The notes under the pieces are model-generated. The model did not search any database. It was given only the letters and a program-made list of their open reading frames with translations, and had not been told where the DNA came from. The translations under genes and the position numbers were made by a program. A DNA stretch of 64,000 nt from Periconia sp. R9002 (lineage: Eukaryota > Ascomycota > Dothideomycetes > Pleosporales > Periconiaceae). Location of the stretch: positions 104,612 to 168,611 of the forward strand of contig JAMAHW010000057.1 of assembly GCA_023627715.1 (NCBI GenBank). Direction: 5' to 3'. Below, in pieces: positions 41,109 through 54,189 of this stretch (within the stretch, counting starts at the first letter, position 1; each line of letters starts with the position of its first letter).

Positions 41109-42715
41109 TCAATATTTGTATCTCAATTCCATGTTCTCTTTGTCGGTCAAATCGCTAAACTCGATATCCGGTCGATGTTCCTTATCGAGCGTGTCCCTCC
41201 TCTTGTTCTCCCATCTGTAGTATGCTAGGAGGATGAGTACAGCTACAACAACCGTTGAATCCACAGCAACGATTGTGATCTTGGCTGGTGTGTATTCGGG
41301 TTTATCCTCATTTCGAAAAGTCAAGGGGCCAAGGATGTTGCCGAGGCAGAAAGACATGAGTAGGATGGCGTTCATCGTAACTTTCTTCGTGTGGCCCTAT
41401 TAAAAGAATAAGTAGTGAAGTAACTGAATAGAGTCAGGTTTCAACTTACCGCAAAATTACAAGCTGCGAAAGAGTACGAAAGAGGTAGGAATGACCCCGT
41501 GACATGCGTGAAGTAGTTCCCAACCAGCCGGCCTGCGCGATTATGCGTGGGTAAAAACGCGATCAAGCCACCTCCCAAGATGCCTCCCCACGCTGTCCAA
41601 ATGATCTGCATCATTCCACGCCGGTTGTATCGCGCTGCAATCTGGGTTCCGAGGATGACACTTATTACTGCAATAAAACCCCCTGGAATCTGTAGCAATG
41701 CAGTGACTTTGTTTGAGAAGCCGAAGGATGAGATAAGCACGCTCTGGAAAGAGCCCACAGCACCATTCGGAATGCTAGCCGCCGTTGTAATGTAAGCCAG
41801 CAACCAAACTTGAGGATCCCGGAGTGTTTCGACAAATTGATAAAACTTGAATGTCTTGTTCTCAATGCCGGTATTGTTTTCTCGAAGACGCTCAACAGCA
41901 ACCACTTTCTCCGCATGCGAAAGTCGGCTTGACATCGGATTGTCCGGCAACAACATCACCACTACGATACCCGCGGAAATGGTTATTATACCGACAACGA
42001 GAAACATAATTTGCCAGTTGTTAAAGCGCGTGCCCGTGTAGTGCTGGAAACCGTATGAAATCAACGAGCCTGCCATGACTGCGCATCCGACGCCGATGTA
42101 CCAGAATCCGATGCGCTTTGGCTGTTCGTGCCGCTTGTACCACATCGACGTAACAAGGATCAAGCTTGGGCTGATGGCGGACTCGAACATTCCTAGTAGA
42201 AACCGGCATACAGCCAGCGAAGCATAAGAATTGCACGCAGAGGTACACGCCACGACGGTTCCCCACAGTATTACCATTGTGCCAAGATATTTTGCAAGCG
42301 GGAGACGTTGCATAAGGTACGCATGAGGCAGTTCGAAGATTAGGAAGGCGAGATAAAATAGCCAGGACAGCGTGCCATACTCTTCAGTCGTGATATTTGC
42401 GTCTTCGAAGATACCCATTACCGCCGCATAATTAACTGTACTCGATTAGCGCAAGCTATCAACATTGTTCCACTTTGTGAAGAACATACGCAACGATTTG
42501 TCGAGATATTGAAGGAAGTAGCAGGCGAACATGATCGGAACAATCATCCAGTCGATCCGCCGAACCAATGCTCTCTCATCGACTACAGATTGCTCTGTTC
42601 CGGTCTCATTATCCTGCAGAAACTCTAGAGCTTTATCCGCGTTGCGATACGCCGCGGATTTGGCAGGCAAGCCCTCTTCGGACTGTCTGATATGGTCGAT
42701 CTTATTCTGATCCAT
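41109..42715 (-). CDS. MFS anion:cation symporter, Dal5/Tna1-like permease
   Basis: Three exons on the minus strand, 42715..42490, 42435..41450 and 41396..41109, giving 499 residues; phases match. Introns are 54 and 53 bp (GTATGT...CAG; GTAAGT...TAG). The protein starts MDQNKIDHIRQSEEGLPAKS. The first membrane segment, WMIVPIMFACYFLQYLDKS, runs across the splice into LLNYAAVMGIFED, the hallmark YLDK-x-LNYA motif of allantoate/nicotinate/vitamin permeases. GMFESAISPSLILVTSMWYK, KRIGFWYIGVGCAVMAGSLI and LPDNPMSSRLSHAEK are also typical. These proton symporters take up organic anions such as allantoate, nicotinate, pantothenate or sugar acids at the plasma membrane; the substrate is not predictable. 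The divergent GH16 gene lies 1.4 kb away. Confidence 0.9.
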
Positions 42716-44080
42716 CGTATACGCAAATTATACGCCGGCCAAACGGTGGGGAAATGCGACTTCAAATTCCAAGCGATCTGTACGCAAGAATCAAAGGATG
42801 CCTGATCAAGTATAAATAGCACTCATCCAGATCCGCGCCTCACAGCCGTGGGGTCGACTGATACATGCATTCCTACACCACCCCCATCTTTCTCGCAACC
42901 ACCCAAAGAAGAAGGCAATCCGCAGCATACTTGAATGACGCAGAGATATGAACTTTGTTGCTTGCCCGGGATTGGTTGTGATCGACCTGGTAGTGTCCGC
43001 GCATGCATACCGGTTACGAAGTGCCGATGCGGGGTCAGATAGCTTATCGCGGATCAAGGCGAGTGGCGGAGGCTTCGAAGATTGATCACTGTTATAGATT
43101 GATACCTTTGTATGGAAAAGGGACTTCCATCAATAAAAGAATGGCGGGATATTCGCGCTTGTGCATGGAACGGTTGAGATTGGTTTGGTAGAAGGATTGG
43201 TTTAGTTGCGTGAGGCGCTACGTAGTTGGTACCACATGATGTAGCTAACAAACGTTAGTGTACACAGCAATCAATGTTAGGCTACACTAGTCATAGGGGC
43301 AAAATGTATCTAGCAGACAATCACACATCTCTGCAATCTCATAGATACGCATGTATTCCATGAGAAGTCATCGGTTCGTATGTCCTCAAATTCCATAGTC
43401 GCACGATTTTTATCTTGCCCGTGTTTTACGCTCGAATCATTAGATCTTGCGGGGTGTCTTTTTCAGAGCAATTATATCCTGCGCTATGCCAATTCTTGAA
43501 TCATTGCTTTGGTTCGAACAATATCTATAAGATATTTGAAGTGTTTTCTGCGCATACGAATCAGGTAAGGATGGTGGATGGACATACAAGTATGCATACA
43601 TGCACGTGCTTTAGTATTGGTTTGCTTGTGTGGCGAATGCACCATACACTGATCCGACTTGACTAACAAAATCATGCACAAAGGCGAGAAATGTTGAAAT
43701 AAAGGTGATCATAATGCGCACCGGCAAGTTCAAGTTCACTTGCTCGCCACATAATGCCCCGACACTGACCTTCCCGAGTAGGGGACATAGCCTGATCTAA
43801 CTACCGACGGTGCAATATATCCTAGACAAGTTATAGGAATTCGTGGGAAAATTGGGCAATTTTATAGCCGGGGATATGTTTTATTGATTTACAAGTCAGT
43901 TTGGAGAGATGTCAATGCCAGCGATTGGCGGACATTGAGAACGGCGACAAGGGCCCCCCTGGGGTTGTTTATAGAGAAACAGGTGATGAAACTAGAAACA
44001 AGATATCCACCAACCGAAACAGAGTCCCCACAATATGGGCCAATTGATTCTGCACGGCTCTCTTTGCGCAGAATCAAACT
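42716..44080. other. Gene-free interval
   Basis: About 1.4 kb between divergent permease and GH16 genes, probably their two promoters. No reading frame of interest was seen. A/T-rich short motifs occur but no named site is supported. Confidence 0.45.
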
Positions 44081-44086
44081 TATAAA
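44080..44086 (+). promoter_or_regulatory. TATA box of the GH16 gene
   Basis: tTATAAAc lies about 84 bp upstream of the ATG at 44165. Confidence 0.45.
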
Positions 44087-44164
44087 CTTCACTGCCCCCG
44101 TATACAACTCACAGTCCTCTTTCCTTTCGTTGCACAACGCCGACCGTTCGTAGCCATCTTCAAG

Positions 44165-45040
44165 ATGCAGCTCTCGTTCTTGAGCGTGTCTTTGCTATTT
44201 CCACTCCTTTCGGGTGCAGCGGTAGTGGAAAAGCGCGCGACAACCCTCATTCCCAAATCCGCCTTCGACAGTGTCTCTAAGCTCGAGCAATACTTCACAT
44301 ACAACTACCCATGGGGCGGAAACACTCACAACGGCGGTGCGCGAATGGACCAAGCGCATGTCAAGATTCCTACTCCCGGCCAGTTGACCATAACGGCGCA
44401 ATACGTAACAGGTCAGCCACCTGCTACTCATGGCGGGCAGCAGATTCCCATCAATTACCTATCTGGAGCTGTCGGCGCAAAGCAACAGTTCACCATTCCC
44501 GTCGGTGGCGGCTTTATTTTCTCCGGGAGTTTCCAGGCAACGACTACGAAGGGGACGTGGCCCGCGTTCTGGCTAACTGCCGTGAATGGGTGGCCGCCGG
44601 AGATCGACATGGCTGAATGGAAGGGTAGCGGCAAGATCAGTTTCAACACATTCAACACCAGCAGCTCGTTACAGTGGAAGGATGTGGATTACAATAACCC
44701 GGGGAACTGGCACGACATCAAGTGTCAGGTAAGGGACCGTGGGAACGGGAAAGATGCGCAGGTCAAGTACTGGCTGGATGGAACGGAGGTTACTACGCAT
44801 TATGGGAAAGATTATGTGGGGAAGCCACTATATCTGTATGTTGTCACCGGCAGATAAAATGGGAAAGATCAAGTACTGATGTACTACAGAATCATCAATC
44901 TTCAGATGGAAGGGAGCAGTGGTAGTCCTGGGCCGAAGACAGGTAAGGAATACACCACAGATTGAAAACAAGAGCGTGGAGTTAACCGCAGTTCAGATAC
45001 AACTTATTCAGTGAAGAACTTCGAGGTTACCATGTTATAA
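44165..45040 (+). CDS. Secreted GH16-family glycoside hydrolase
   Basis: Three exons, 44165..44835, 44890..44942 and 44997..45040, give 255 residues. The splices restore the conserved strand KPLYLIINLQMEGSSGS and the tail DTTYSVKNFEVTML. Introns are 54 bp each (GTATGT, GTAAGG donors). An N-terminal signal peptide (MQLSFLSVSLLFPLLSGAAV) is followed by VEKR, a likely Kex2 site that would give a mature start ATTLIPK. The catalytic signature of GH16 is present: PPEIDMAEW, with Glu146 as nucleophile and Glu151 as acid/base (ExDxxE). TWPAFWLTAVNGWPPEIDMA and PGNWHDIKCQV fit the jelly-roll family. GH16 enzymes cut or rearrange beta-1,3/1,4-glucans, xyloglucan or galactans; the substrate is open. Without splicing the frame stops at VVTGR. 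Confidence in family is high, in exact 3' exons good. Confidence 0.85.
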
Positions 45041-45754
45041 TCAAGACTGTCGCGTTTGCATTCTCCGGAAGTGAAGAACTGCACGCGCTGTATATAGCAC
45101 AGTATCAAATCCATACAAGTGGTATCAATTGATGGACCAACCACGCCAAGGGCATCGAATCGCATTAAATTACTGAGTATATACGAAGTTCTTTGAAGAA
45201 GTTACTAGCTAACTAACCTCTATATAAGAAAAGTGATATGTTTAGCAAAATAACAGCTTCTATGGATTTCTATCAGTTTCGATGGCCCTGGCGTCTTAGC
45301 CCCGTTGCGACGGTTCCACTTCCACCACTTGTAGCAACTGGCATTTACGATATCGATGGCATAATAGAAAACATAGAAAGAGCCTTGTGTGAAATGGAGC
45401 TTCTACTCAACTCCCTTCCCTCCGAAACAGGAGGGATGCGATACACGATTGTTTGAATAGTGCAGACTGGTAAATAGTGTCTTCACATGACTACGCGCAG
45501 CAAACGCGAAAAGAGATTGGTGACGTCATCAAAATGTGCTTCCTATCCGTTTCGCAATAGGGGTTTAAACTAATCAGCACCCAATTAAATGAGACGGGAG
45601 ATGTTCCAAGACGCGATCCTACGACGCCCTCAATCGCGACCCGCATCACCAGTATTGTTCAGTTATCACCCATATTGCCCGCAGTTTCCTCCAGTTCTCT
45701 GCCTTTGCAACAACAAGCTTCACCTCAATCATCTACTCACACTTCATCTCCACC
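45041..45754. other. Intergenic region
   Basis: About 710 bp. A 72-codon plus frame at 45238-45456 (GIYDIDGIIENIERALCEME) has protein-like sequence but no recognised family or neighbouring exon, so it is not called. The right end is C/T-rich, fitting the leader of the next gene. Confidence 0.4.
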
Positions 45755-46574
45755 ATGCCTGCTGTCAGTCGCCCAAGTAATTCCGCAAGCAACCGCGTGG
45801 AGCCATATCCTTCCAGTTAGTTTGCCCTCCAACCTTTTTCTTGTCGCCAACCGTATCCTTGACCAAGCTGACGAGCTCAATCTTCACCTGTTAGAAGCCC
45901 CACCCGTGCAGGCAACATCCAATGAACAGGGCGATAAAGCAAGCAGCAACACCGCAGACAACGGCGCACAGGACTCGGGGCGTCCAGCAAGCTATCTTGA
46001 TATCGAGCTTGAAGAAAAGGATGGCGAAGTTCCCTGCTATGAAAACGTAAGTCCAGTCTTGACGCTGCTACCACTTATCGCTTATACAAGTACAGGCTGC
46101 AGTGATACGTCGGAAACTGAACAATCTCATAGCTAAAAAAGTTCACATTCCCGGAACCAACAAGCCCTTCACTCAAGCATCTCTGACGCGAGAGCTGGGC
46201 AAAATCGCGAAGAGCCATCATCCAATTCGAACGGCTACTGGCGTGAGTAATCGCGGACCGGGCACCCAAACCGTGACCAAGTTCTTGAAAAAGAGTGGGG
46301 CCATGGCCGGAGGCGAGTCTCAAACCTACTATTACGGGACAATGCTGCTTGAAAAGATGCGCATCTGGAATGGTGAGAAGAAGACAGCGGCTCGAGAGAA
46401 GGCTGAGCAAGAGTGAGTGTTGTACGGGCCAGAGTGACATTGCCTTAGCTGACCAGTTTCAGTTTTCCGAGGGGGCACGCCAGAGTTGATCCAGATACTA
46501 CCAGGTTCACCATGACCATAGATGATCCCGTTACCAAAAAACAGGTGGTAGAGATGCGACGTGGTGTAGACTGA
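45755..46574 (+). CDS. DUF7726-like protein, four exons
   Basis: Exons 45755..45815, 45868..46046, 46096..46412 and 46463..46574 give 222 residues. Introns are 49-52 bp. Intron 3 (GTGAGT ... GCTGACCAGTTTCAG) is clear and replaces an apparent stop after KAEQE with DFPRGHARVDPDTTRFTMTI and on to RRGVD. The conserved part runs from VPCYENAAVIRRKLNNLIAK through FTQASLTRELGKI and TVTKFLKKSGAMAGGESQTY-YYGTMLLEKMRIWNGEKK. This matches the fungal pattern YDxCxEIRRKI..FL......FxREI......xxxxFLxKxGxxxGxxSxxYxxAYxFFEKxRI that I associate with DUF7726, a small presumed DNA-binding fold common in filamentous ascomycetes. Function is unknown. The first exon and its GTTAGT donor are the weakest part: phase fits, but the branch site is poor. 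Confidence 0.65.
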
Positions 46575-48119
46575 TTCTGTTCTCCGCTTCGCGATGTCAT
46601 CATTTGGTATGAGGTTCAGACGTACCTGTTGGCGTATCGGACTGATTTAAAAAGGTATTTCCAATTCGACTAGGGTGGTCAAGGGTTCTTTCTGTGCAAG
46701 TTGGATGGATTTGTAATTGGCGTAGAGGCATGTAATCCATTGCGGAGTTCGGTGAATATACTTGTAACATTCTTTGTATGCTCATATTTGTAGCGTGTTG
46801 TACTATTTATCCTAAAACATGGAATTCTCGATAAATGAGCCAGCGACTAATACAACTGTGATGTTTCAACGAGGACTTAGCAACATCAGGCTTTGACTTC
46901 CTTTCGGATGCTTGAGTAGCGATCGGAGAACAGATGTTTTAAAGAAAATCCCAGATACCCAACGCAACGGATAGTCACAGAAATACAAACAATCTACCAT
47001 CTACAACGGGATATTCAACGCAGATATTCACTAAGCCTGAAGTACTTTAATCTCCTCCTACCCCATCCCCGCTGGCCTCCTAGAAATAGATGGGCATCGT
47101 TGCTACCCTGCATGAGCGAGAGCTTTATCCACCGTGGTCTCCATGCATCTTTTCTGCAGAGTAAAAACTCTCACAAGAGCTAAAACTTTGTTTCCAATCA
47201 ATAGGAATCTAGCTCATGAGCCGTGAAAAAGCCAGCGAAGATGCACTGTAACATGACCAAGATAGAGTTGAAAGGTATACAGGTAGACCCAATAGGAATG
47301 AGGTTGTTATCCACACATATAATCTAGAACTTTTCACCGAAGAAACTTACCACGTGCTTATTTGTCTTAAAAGTCGATGGAATGTTTTGGCATTGGATGC
47401 ATTTGTTGAAGGCAAAATCGATATTCGTCTTACCTAAGGTTGCAGTGCCCTGCATGCATGCAACCAAGCACCACCCCTTCAGCCACCCTCACAGTGACAC
47501 AGCACCTGATGCGACATGAGATTTGTGCACAGTGAGTCACTGCAACCAGCATCCCAATCCAACAATCAAAATCCTCCGTACAACCCGCAACTAATCAGCG
47601 ATACCCCAATAGCAGCTCGACCATGACATCAAGCGTCAATCAACGCCGACTCGCCCCCGCTGCTGATCACCCCATTGCGGCATTCCCTGCTATCGATCTC
47701 CATCACCAAACCCTGAACAGAAAAGACTGCGAGGCTTGTGACATGGCAGGTCGCTGCGATTCGGCGCGCCGCATATGCGGCTGAAGCGAGACAAAAAAAA
47801 ACGTTGGGATTCAGGGCGATGGAAGGATTTATTGATGCTGCGGCTCAATTGCTGTGCTGTGCTGTGCCTCGGGCGAAGCTGACATGTTACGCACGCCGCC
47901 TGCGCTTTCACCGTTGCACGAGACTACGTATTCGGGGCTTTGTTTTTTTCTTGCGATTCATTGATAAAGAGGGTCTCCCGTCCTGTTCATGTTGGAAGAG
48001 TGATATCTCAAGGACTTGCATCTCTTCCTACATTGATAAATACATACACAGTCCAACTACAACTACCATTCACTATACACACCTCCAATCAATCATCCAC
48101 CACCACAACTACAACAAAA
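46575..48119. other. Gene-free interval
   Basis: About 1.5 kb with no supported gene. The last 120 bp before 48120 is C/A/T-rich (caactacaactaccattcac) and ends caacaaaaATG, a typical leader for the secreted-protein gene. Confidence 0.45.
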
Positions 48120-48572
48120 ATGCATCCCACAACAACAATAGCCACCCTCCTCTTCACCCTCACCGCCGCGCTTCCAACCAGCCTCAACCCGCGAGCCGGT
48201 GGACCCGCCATCGACCCCATCCCCTCCACATGCGCCATCACCGACGCGAATCCCTCACCCTCTCCGGTCGACTTCCTCCCCGCCCCATCGACAACTAGCG
48301 CATCCCTCTACTCAGCCTACTTCCCCCCTTACTCAACCAACACGACGCAAATGGCCCAGCAATGCCTCGAGCAATGCTACGGCTACGGCGACCACACCGA
48401 ATGCAAAGCCGCCTTTTTCACAGACAACATGCTGATTCCCGAGGGCCAAAGGGGCGCTGGGCAGCCGGCGGCGGCGTGCTTGCTGTATACCCGTGCGCTA
48501 GTGATAGAGGACTTCGAGGCAGCGCCCGAGGGGCAGGGGACGGGTGCTTTCGCGAGGAATCTCGAGTGTTGA
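48120..48572 (+). CDS. Small secreted cysteine-containing protein
   Basis: 150 residues, single exon, with the start at the ATG in acaaaaATG just before a signal peptide (MHPTTTIATLLFTLTAALPT). The mature part is Pro/Ser/Thr-rich at first and then has a compact segment QMAQQCLEQCYGYGDHTECK, AACLLYTRALVIEDFE, ending NLEC. Six cysteines (38, 82, 86, 95, 120, 150) could form three disulphides. C-x3-C-x8-C followed by a later CLLY is reminiscent of PAN/apple-like modules in fungal secreted proteins, but I do not assign it firmly. The small size, secretion signal and cysteines fit an effector-like or cell-surface protein (inference). Confidence 0.7.
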   Translation: MHPTTTIATLLFTLTAALPTSLNPRAGGPAIDPIPSTCAITDANPSPSPVDFLPAPSTTSASLYSAYFPPYSTNTTQMAQQCLEQCYGYGDHTECKAAFFTDNMLIPEGQRGAGQPAAACLLYTRALVIEDFEAAPEGQGTGAFARNLEC

Positions 48573-51500
48573 TGGCGATTGGGTAGTTGTGATGTGTCTA
48601 GACGAAATGCAGGCGAGAGATGCTGCGGAGACGGAGGTGTCGGAGCGGCGCCTTGGTGGAGCGCATGTTTTTGGGAAGCGAGGGTCTCGTGTAGGCCGGG
48701 GGTGGGCATGTCGGGATCGTCACCACGATATAATTGCGGCGTATTGGGAGGGTCTTGTTCTTTTTTGGCATCGTTATCGTTAGCTCTCTCTCACATTGCA
48801 TGTAGCGTTTAATGTTTAAAAAGTGTTGGATTATTTACCGGTTTTTGCTCTTGTGGGTGATGGTGGTGGTGTTGGGACTTTGCCGCTTCATCACTGGTCT
48901 CGGTGCGCATTGCCGATGTATTGCTTTGCTGCGTGTTTTTGTTGGCGATAATGCGAGGTGGGTAGCTATCGACTCAGTCGCACTATTGAAATTTTGATAG
49001 CCTGACTGTCTGCGTTCAAATGAGGGAATCCGTGTCGTTTTCGTGGGTCGCCAGCAATCAATCAATCAAGCAATCAAAGACGGGAAAGAAAAAAACCAGC
49101 CCTAATCCAAGAACGTAGGTAACGACTTTCAATAATAAAAAGGAGTGTATATGGTCAAAAAAAGAACGTATTTAGTGATTTGAAAAAGGAGCGACGAACG
49201 ACACACAAAAAATCCAAAAAGTCCAAAAACCAGAGAAACTACGATCTAAAGGAACCCCCTCTCCTTTATCCTCACCACAACAATCGGGCCCGCCGCCTAA
49301 AGAATCCCTCGTTTCAGGAACCTCACCACCTCCAATCTCCGAAGGGGAATGCCAAAACTCCGAACGGCGGCACTTTATGACGCGCAAGAGCCTCATGACG
49401 CAACCTACTCATCTATTTCGTCGCATGCACGTGTGTCTCGTGTGTATTATGTGAGGATTTATTTTCTGTTGTGGAGGTAGGTAAGTAGGTAGATGTGTGT
49501 GTGCATGGGAAAAGGGTGTTTGTGTGCTATTTTTATGGGAATGCAGAAATGCGGCTCTGCGTCAAGCTTCTTAAGTGAGATTCGCTTGGGCGCGCGCGCG
49601 TGGGACCCATGTCAGGGTGTGCCCCTACCCTACCCTATGGACAAAGGAGAAAAGTACAGTCTGAGTCTGACTGCTGTTGGTCGTTCACCGCTTATTTAGC
49701 AGCTGTAGAGAGAGAAGGAGGGTGGTGATGTGTGTATGTTGTTGGAATCCTTCAATGTAACGTGGTGTTCTGAATGTGGTGAGGGATGCTGGAATCAATT
49801 GATTGATACAGTCAGTACCTAGCTATGCCATATGCAGTCTATTGCCAATAGTTGCAGAGAACCCAACTTGACTGTAGAACAGATTGGCATTGATATTGAT
49901 GTAGGTATTGTCTCCACATACCAATTGCCCAATTAACGTTAGTAGTCGTAGTTAATAGCTAGGTACTCTAGTCTACCATTCCATAGTCTACAGTCTGGGG
50001 TATCCATACTTAGAAGCGGCCCAGCAGCCCAGCGAGCGCAAAACTACTCACCTCAACCATGTATCTCAAAATAACAACGTGTACTCTCCTCACAAACGCC
50101 ATCCACATTCCGATCAAGCCAAACACTCGCATTCCGATCCCGCCCGCATGCATCATCGCGCGTGCGTGTGTGCGTAGTCCGATCAATCCCCCACCACCAC
50201 CACCATGACGCGCGCTGCCGGTCAGTTACCGAGTAGCCGTCGCTCAGAAACCGAAAACCAAAACACCTTTCAGCTACATTACTCCACGTCCCTGTACATC
50301 AAACGATCTACACCCCTAGGCCAATAAAAAGAAGACCTGCTCCTTGATTCCCCTAAACAAGATTCCACATCAATCAATCAAACATATGTAAGCCTCACGT
50401 TAACTGACGTGACGTAGCCGTGCGGTGCGGAATTATTCCATTTTATTTTTAGCCAAACAATGCAGCCGCCACAACGTAAGTTGGTGGCCCGTGCGCCCCA
50501 CCGCCGCCGCCGCCGCCCCGGATTGAGGATCGATGAAGCGAGCGAGCGAGATTCCTTTTTTTTTCTCGCCTTCGCTAGAAAAAAAAATAGTGATTACTTT
50601 ACTTTTTTGCTGCCCCCACCTTCACCTCACGGGGGGGCCGAGCACACATGGTTGGGAATGTGGGAATTGCTTAAATGACGAGCGTTTCACAAAACGGGCG
50701 CCGCCGCGCCGAGGGTTCGGGATATGGAGGGAGTTAGGTAGGCTAGGACGGAGTAGACCATTGGTAAAGTTGCGTGGGGAGGTTTGTGTATGTATGTGGG
50801 TTTAAGAATAGTAATCGACCAGCCTTGTTGCTCCGATTGATTGAGAACATGGTGGTCATTTTTGGTGTGAGGTTCAATGTGGGTTATTGATAAATGGCGA
50901 TCTTGGTCTTGGTTCTTGGTCTTGGTCTTGGGAACGGAGTTTCTAGGCGTTGAAACGCGAGGCTTGCCTACTTTCCCTCGCGCGCTTCTCGTCTTGGCGG
51001 AGGGAGAGGGGAGGTGCTATATTGAGCATGGGGTGGGGTTGGAGTTGGAGTTGAGAGTTTCGTGCGTGTAGCGAAGGAGCGAGCGTGCGCGCGGAAGAGA
51101 GGTTAAAGATAGTATGCGTCTGGTGTAAGAAGTTTGCTTGCTGGAGTGGGTGGTCCATGTGTGTGTGCGCTTGATGTTGATGGGATTGGTTACGGAAGAT
51201 GCGAGCATCGTTCAAGATTGACACATTTGATTGACCCCAGAAAGTAACTGTGTTACCTAGAACAACAACGGTATGCATGCATCTAATTGGAATGACACAA
51301 GAGCCGCACTGCACACATCAAGGATGGAAACATAAGGCTCGCCCCCACGCACACACACATTCACACCCCCTTCCCGTCTCAATCCAGTACCGGCAGTCTG
51401 CACAAGAACAGCACCTCGCGTGGTTCCTGCATATGCACCTCCATGCGGCCACCACCAAACAACCATCCCCGTCCTTTCAAAACACTTAGTAACTCGTAGC

Positions 51501-54189
51501 GTTGGATACTATGTCCTACCTATTCCACAGACCACCCACCCGTCACGGTCTTCCCACGTACATACGCCCTTCAAGTCCGTCACCCACGACACCCCGCCTC
51601 TAAAAAAACCACGCGCGGCTCGAGCACGAGTGCACGCACTGCAACGCACGTTGTGTGTCGAACAGACCCCCTCGCGCCGAGTTGCCGATTGTGTAGTTGT
51701 TCGTTCGGAAGGGTTTCACCTTGGGAGTTCATCTGTATATCGTGGGTGTAATCTTAGAAACAGCACTTGGGAAGCGTCACATGCCACTTCGCGATCGTTG
51801 TGATCGGAGAGGGCCATGATCAGGCCATATTGTTAGATTTTTAGTATTGGGGAGTGGGGTATATCGAGTGTGCGAGCAGACTCTTGAATACTTTTGCGTT
51901 AATTCTTGAGAATGTTGAGGCTAGACGTCGACTTGGGTTGAGTTGGAATTAACTGAAATGTATGAGGCCCACTTTCACGCCCCTGGCTAAAGAAACCGAC
52001 ACGGTGGAATTGGTCGGCGAGATCGCCCTGTCATTATCATCATCATCATCAAAACACGCCAAGGCCACACGATTCTTTTCTTGGAGTGAAGACCCAATGC
52101 AGAGGGTTCACTGGAGGCCTCAACGCGTAGTAGCGACTACGGATTATAGTCTCCAGAGGTGGGCACATACTCCCCTCCTCACTCGTTAGGTAGCTGTACA
52201 TCATCCGCGCATGTGCGCACAACGCTCCTCGTCGTTTCTTGTGCACATTTCAAGAATAGAAGCGGGAGTATGTGCGTTTGCGTCGCCGCATAACGAATTA
52301 AGCAAATGTGGAGATTGGAATGTTCACAACGGGGGTGTGGTGTGGTTTGGGGGGAGGGACGGGGGACCTATATTGGGATGGGCATTTCGGTAAACTAGGG
52401 CTTCGGTATAGGCGACGGGACGTGATTGGTGAATTTGGTAGTGTTGTCGATTTGAGTATGATGGTGCATACCACCCTACTCGAGGACAGAGCTTCGAGTT
52501 CAGCAGCGCATGGATCCCTGCTGGACTGATGAATAGTGACAGCTTTGCAAGCATCAAACATTTCATATTGATCTAGGTAGTCTTTTGGGGACTGGTTTGT
52601 ACAAACCTAGCGTGGAAAACGTTTCTCGCCCCCATTGACGATTCCATCACATGCTCGTATCAACAATCCTGGGGATCAATGTAGAGAGAGAAAAAAAAAG
52701 GCAACGACAAAACCGCGAACAAAAAATCACCGCTTCCAAATCCGGCGAGTGTTCCAAAGACATTTCCACAAAACCCAAAACGTTGTTCGCGCGTGCGTCC
52801 CACCCTGTGCATGCATATCGTCTCTAAACGCCCTGCATATTCCACAACATATGTTACCCGTGCGGACCACCACCACCACCTCCCTACACACCCCGAACGC
52901 ATCACCACGTACTTACAGCTACCTAGCCACAAACCACACTCCCACTTCCCCATCGCACACATATCTTCCCCCCAAAAACCCTCTTGTCCATCGCTGAAAA
53001 CAATACAGTACATAGGTACCATAATCCGATCCCCCGTGAGGGGGCAAAGACAAATAACCTGTGCAAGTAAGTAGCCACACACCTCGAGGCGTCAAGATGA
53101 CGAGCTGTAATCCCTCCCGGAACCTCACAATTCCGCACCACAAACCACCACCAAATCAAACCATAGCAAACTATCAATGGACATTTGCAGCTTCTAGCCA
53201 ATCCCCCTGATTGGACCGCCGCGACGGACCAGGGGGGCAACGGGGTGGTCGGTGTGTGTGTGTATCGGGACTTTTAGTTTTTGCTGATGCCAACCAGCTT
53301 TCGACGCCCGTTTCAAGCAAGCACCCTGTCCCCGGATTCAGGAAGGTGAGGTGAGGTGAGGTGAGAGAGGTCGGATCGTCGCGTTGGGCAGGGGGTGGGG
53401 GGGGGGTCTTTGGTCTAGGGTGTGTGAGAGAGCGCAGAGGCGACCGCCGACAACGACGACGGGTGGTGGTGGTGCATGAGAGGTCTGTGGACGGTGGACA
53501 CGGACACGGACGTTTTTGTGGTTCGTTCGGTTGGTGCTGGAAGGGGGGTTAAAGCCCGAACCGAGTGGTGGGTGGATGGGTGGGTGGACGGATGTCGTGC
53601 ATGGATGCTATAGGGACTTGTGCGGAAGGGGGAGGGGTTTGACAGTGGGAATTTGGGGGTTCGTATTCTGGAACGGTTTTTTTTGGGGGGGGGGATTGTT
53701 TGGTATTGTTATTGGGTTTGATTTTTGATAGATTCTGTTAAGACTAACTACATAGGTTCGGCCGTGGGTACTGAATCGTGAACTACTGAACTTTGATAGA
53801 TTGAACTTTGTGTTGGTTGTTTGGCCGTTGCTTTCCTTCTAATTAAAGATGTAAATGAGATGGGCAAGATTGGGCCCGTCCGTTTGGGGTTGGTAGACTT
53901 CCTAATTGGTGATTTTCCTTTCCCTCCCCTGGTGGTTTTCCTGCCTGTACTTCATTTCCAGGGCTGCCTGTTTGGTTGCAGAAATGGAATTAAACAATAT
54001 TCCCGCAAGAAGAAAAGAAACTTGAGAATGAAAAATCAGAATTTAATCGTGAAAATACAAGAAACTGTCATCAAGAACTCCAAAAGTTCAAAAACCGGAA
54101 GCGCCAGGCTACATGAAGAGCTATGCAATGGTATAGACAAGTTATGAAATCGTGACAAAAACAGAAAAGCGTAATCACCAGGCTGCTGT
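48573..54189. other. 5.6-kb gene-free, low-complexity interval
   Basis: No supported gene. The sequence is rich in short simple repeats: tcatcatcatcatc near 52036, gtgaggtgaggtgaggtgag near 53346, cggacacggacacggacg near 53500, ggtggatgggtgggtggacgg near 53571, GCGCGCG near 49590 and G8-12 runs near 53395 and 53690. ATG-CAG-CCG-CCA-CAA-C|GTAAGT at 50460 resembles a start exon, but no following exon was found. It lies downstream of the bZIP gene. Confidence 0.5.

Noticed and set aside
45238..45456. 72-codon plus-strand frame between GH16 and DUF7726-like genes
   Set aside because: Short, with no recognised domain, signal peptide or splice continuation. Left uncalled.
50460..50484. Possible start exon ATGCAGCCGCCACAAC followed by GTAAGT
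   Set aside because: No downstream exon with matching phase or protein-like sequence could be found.
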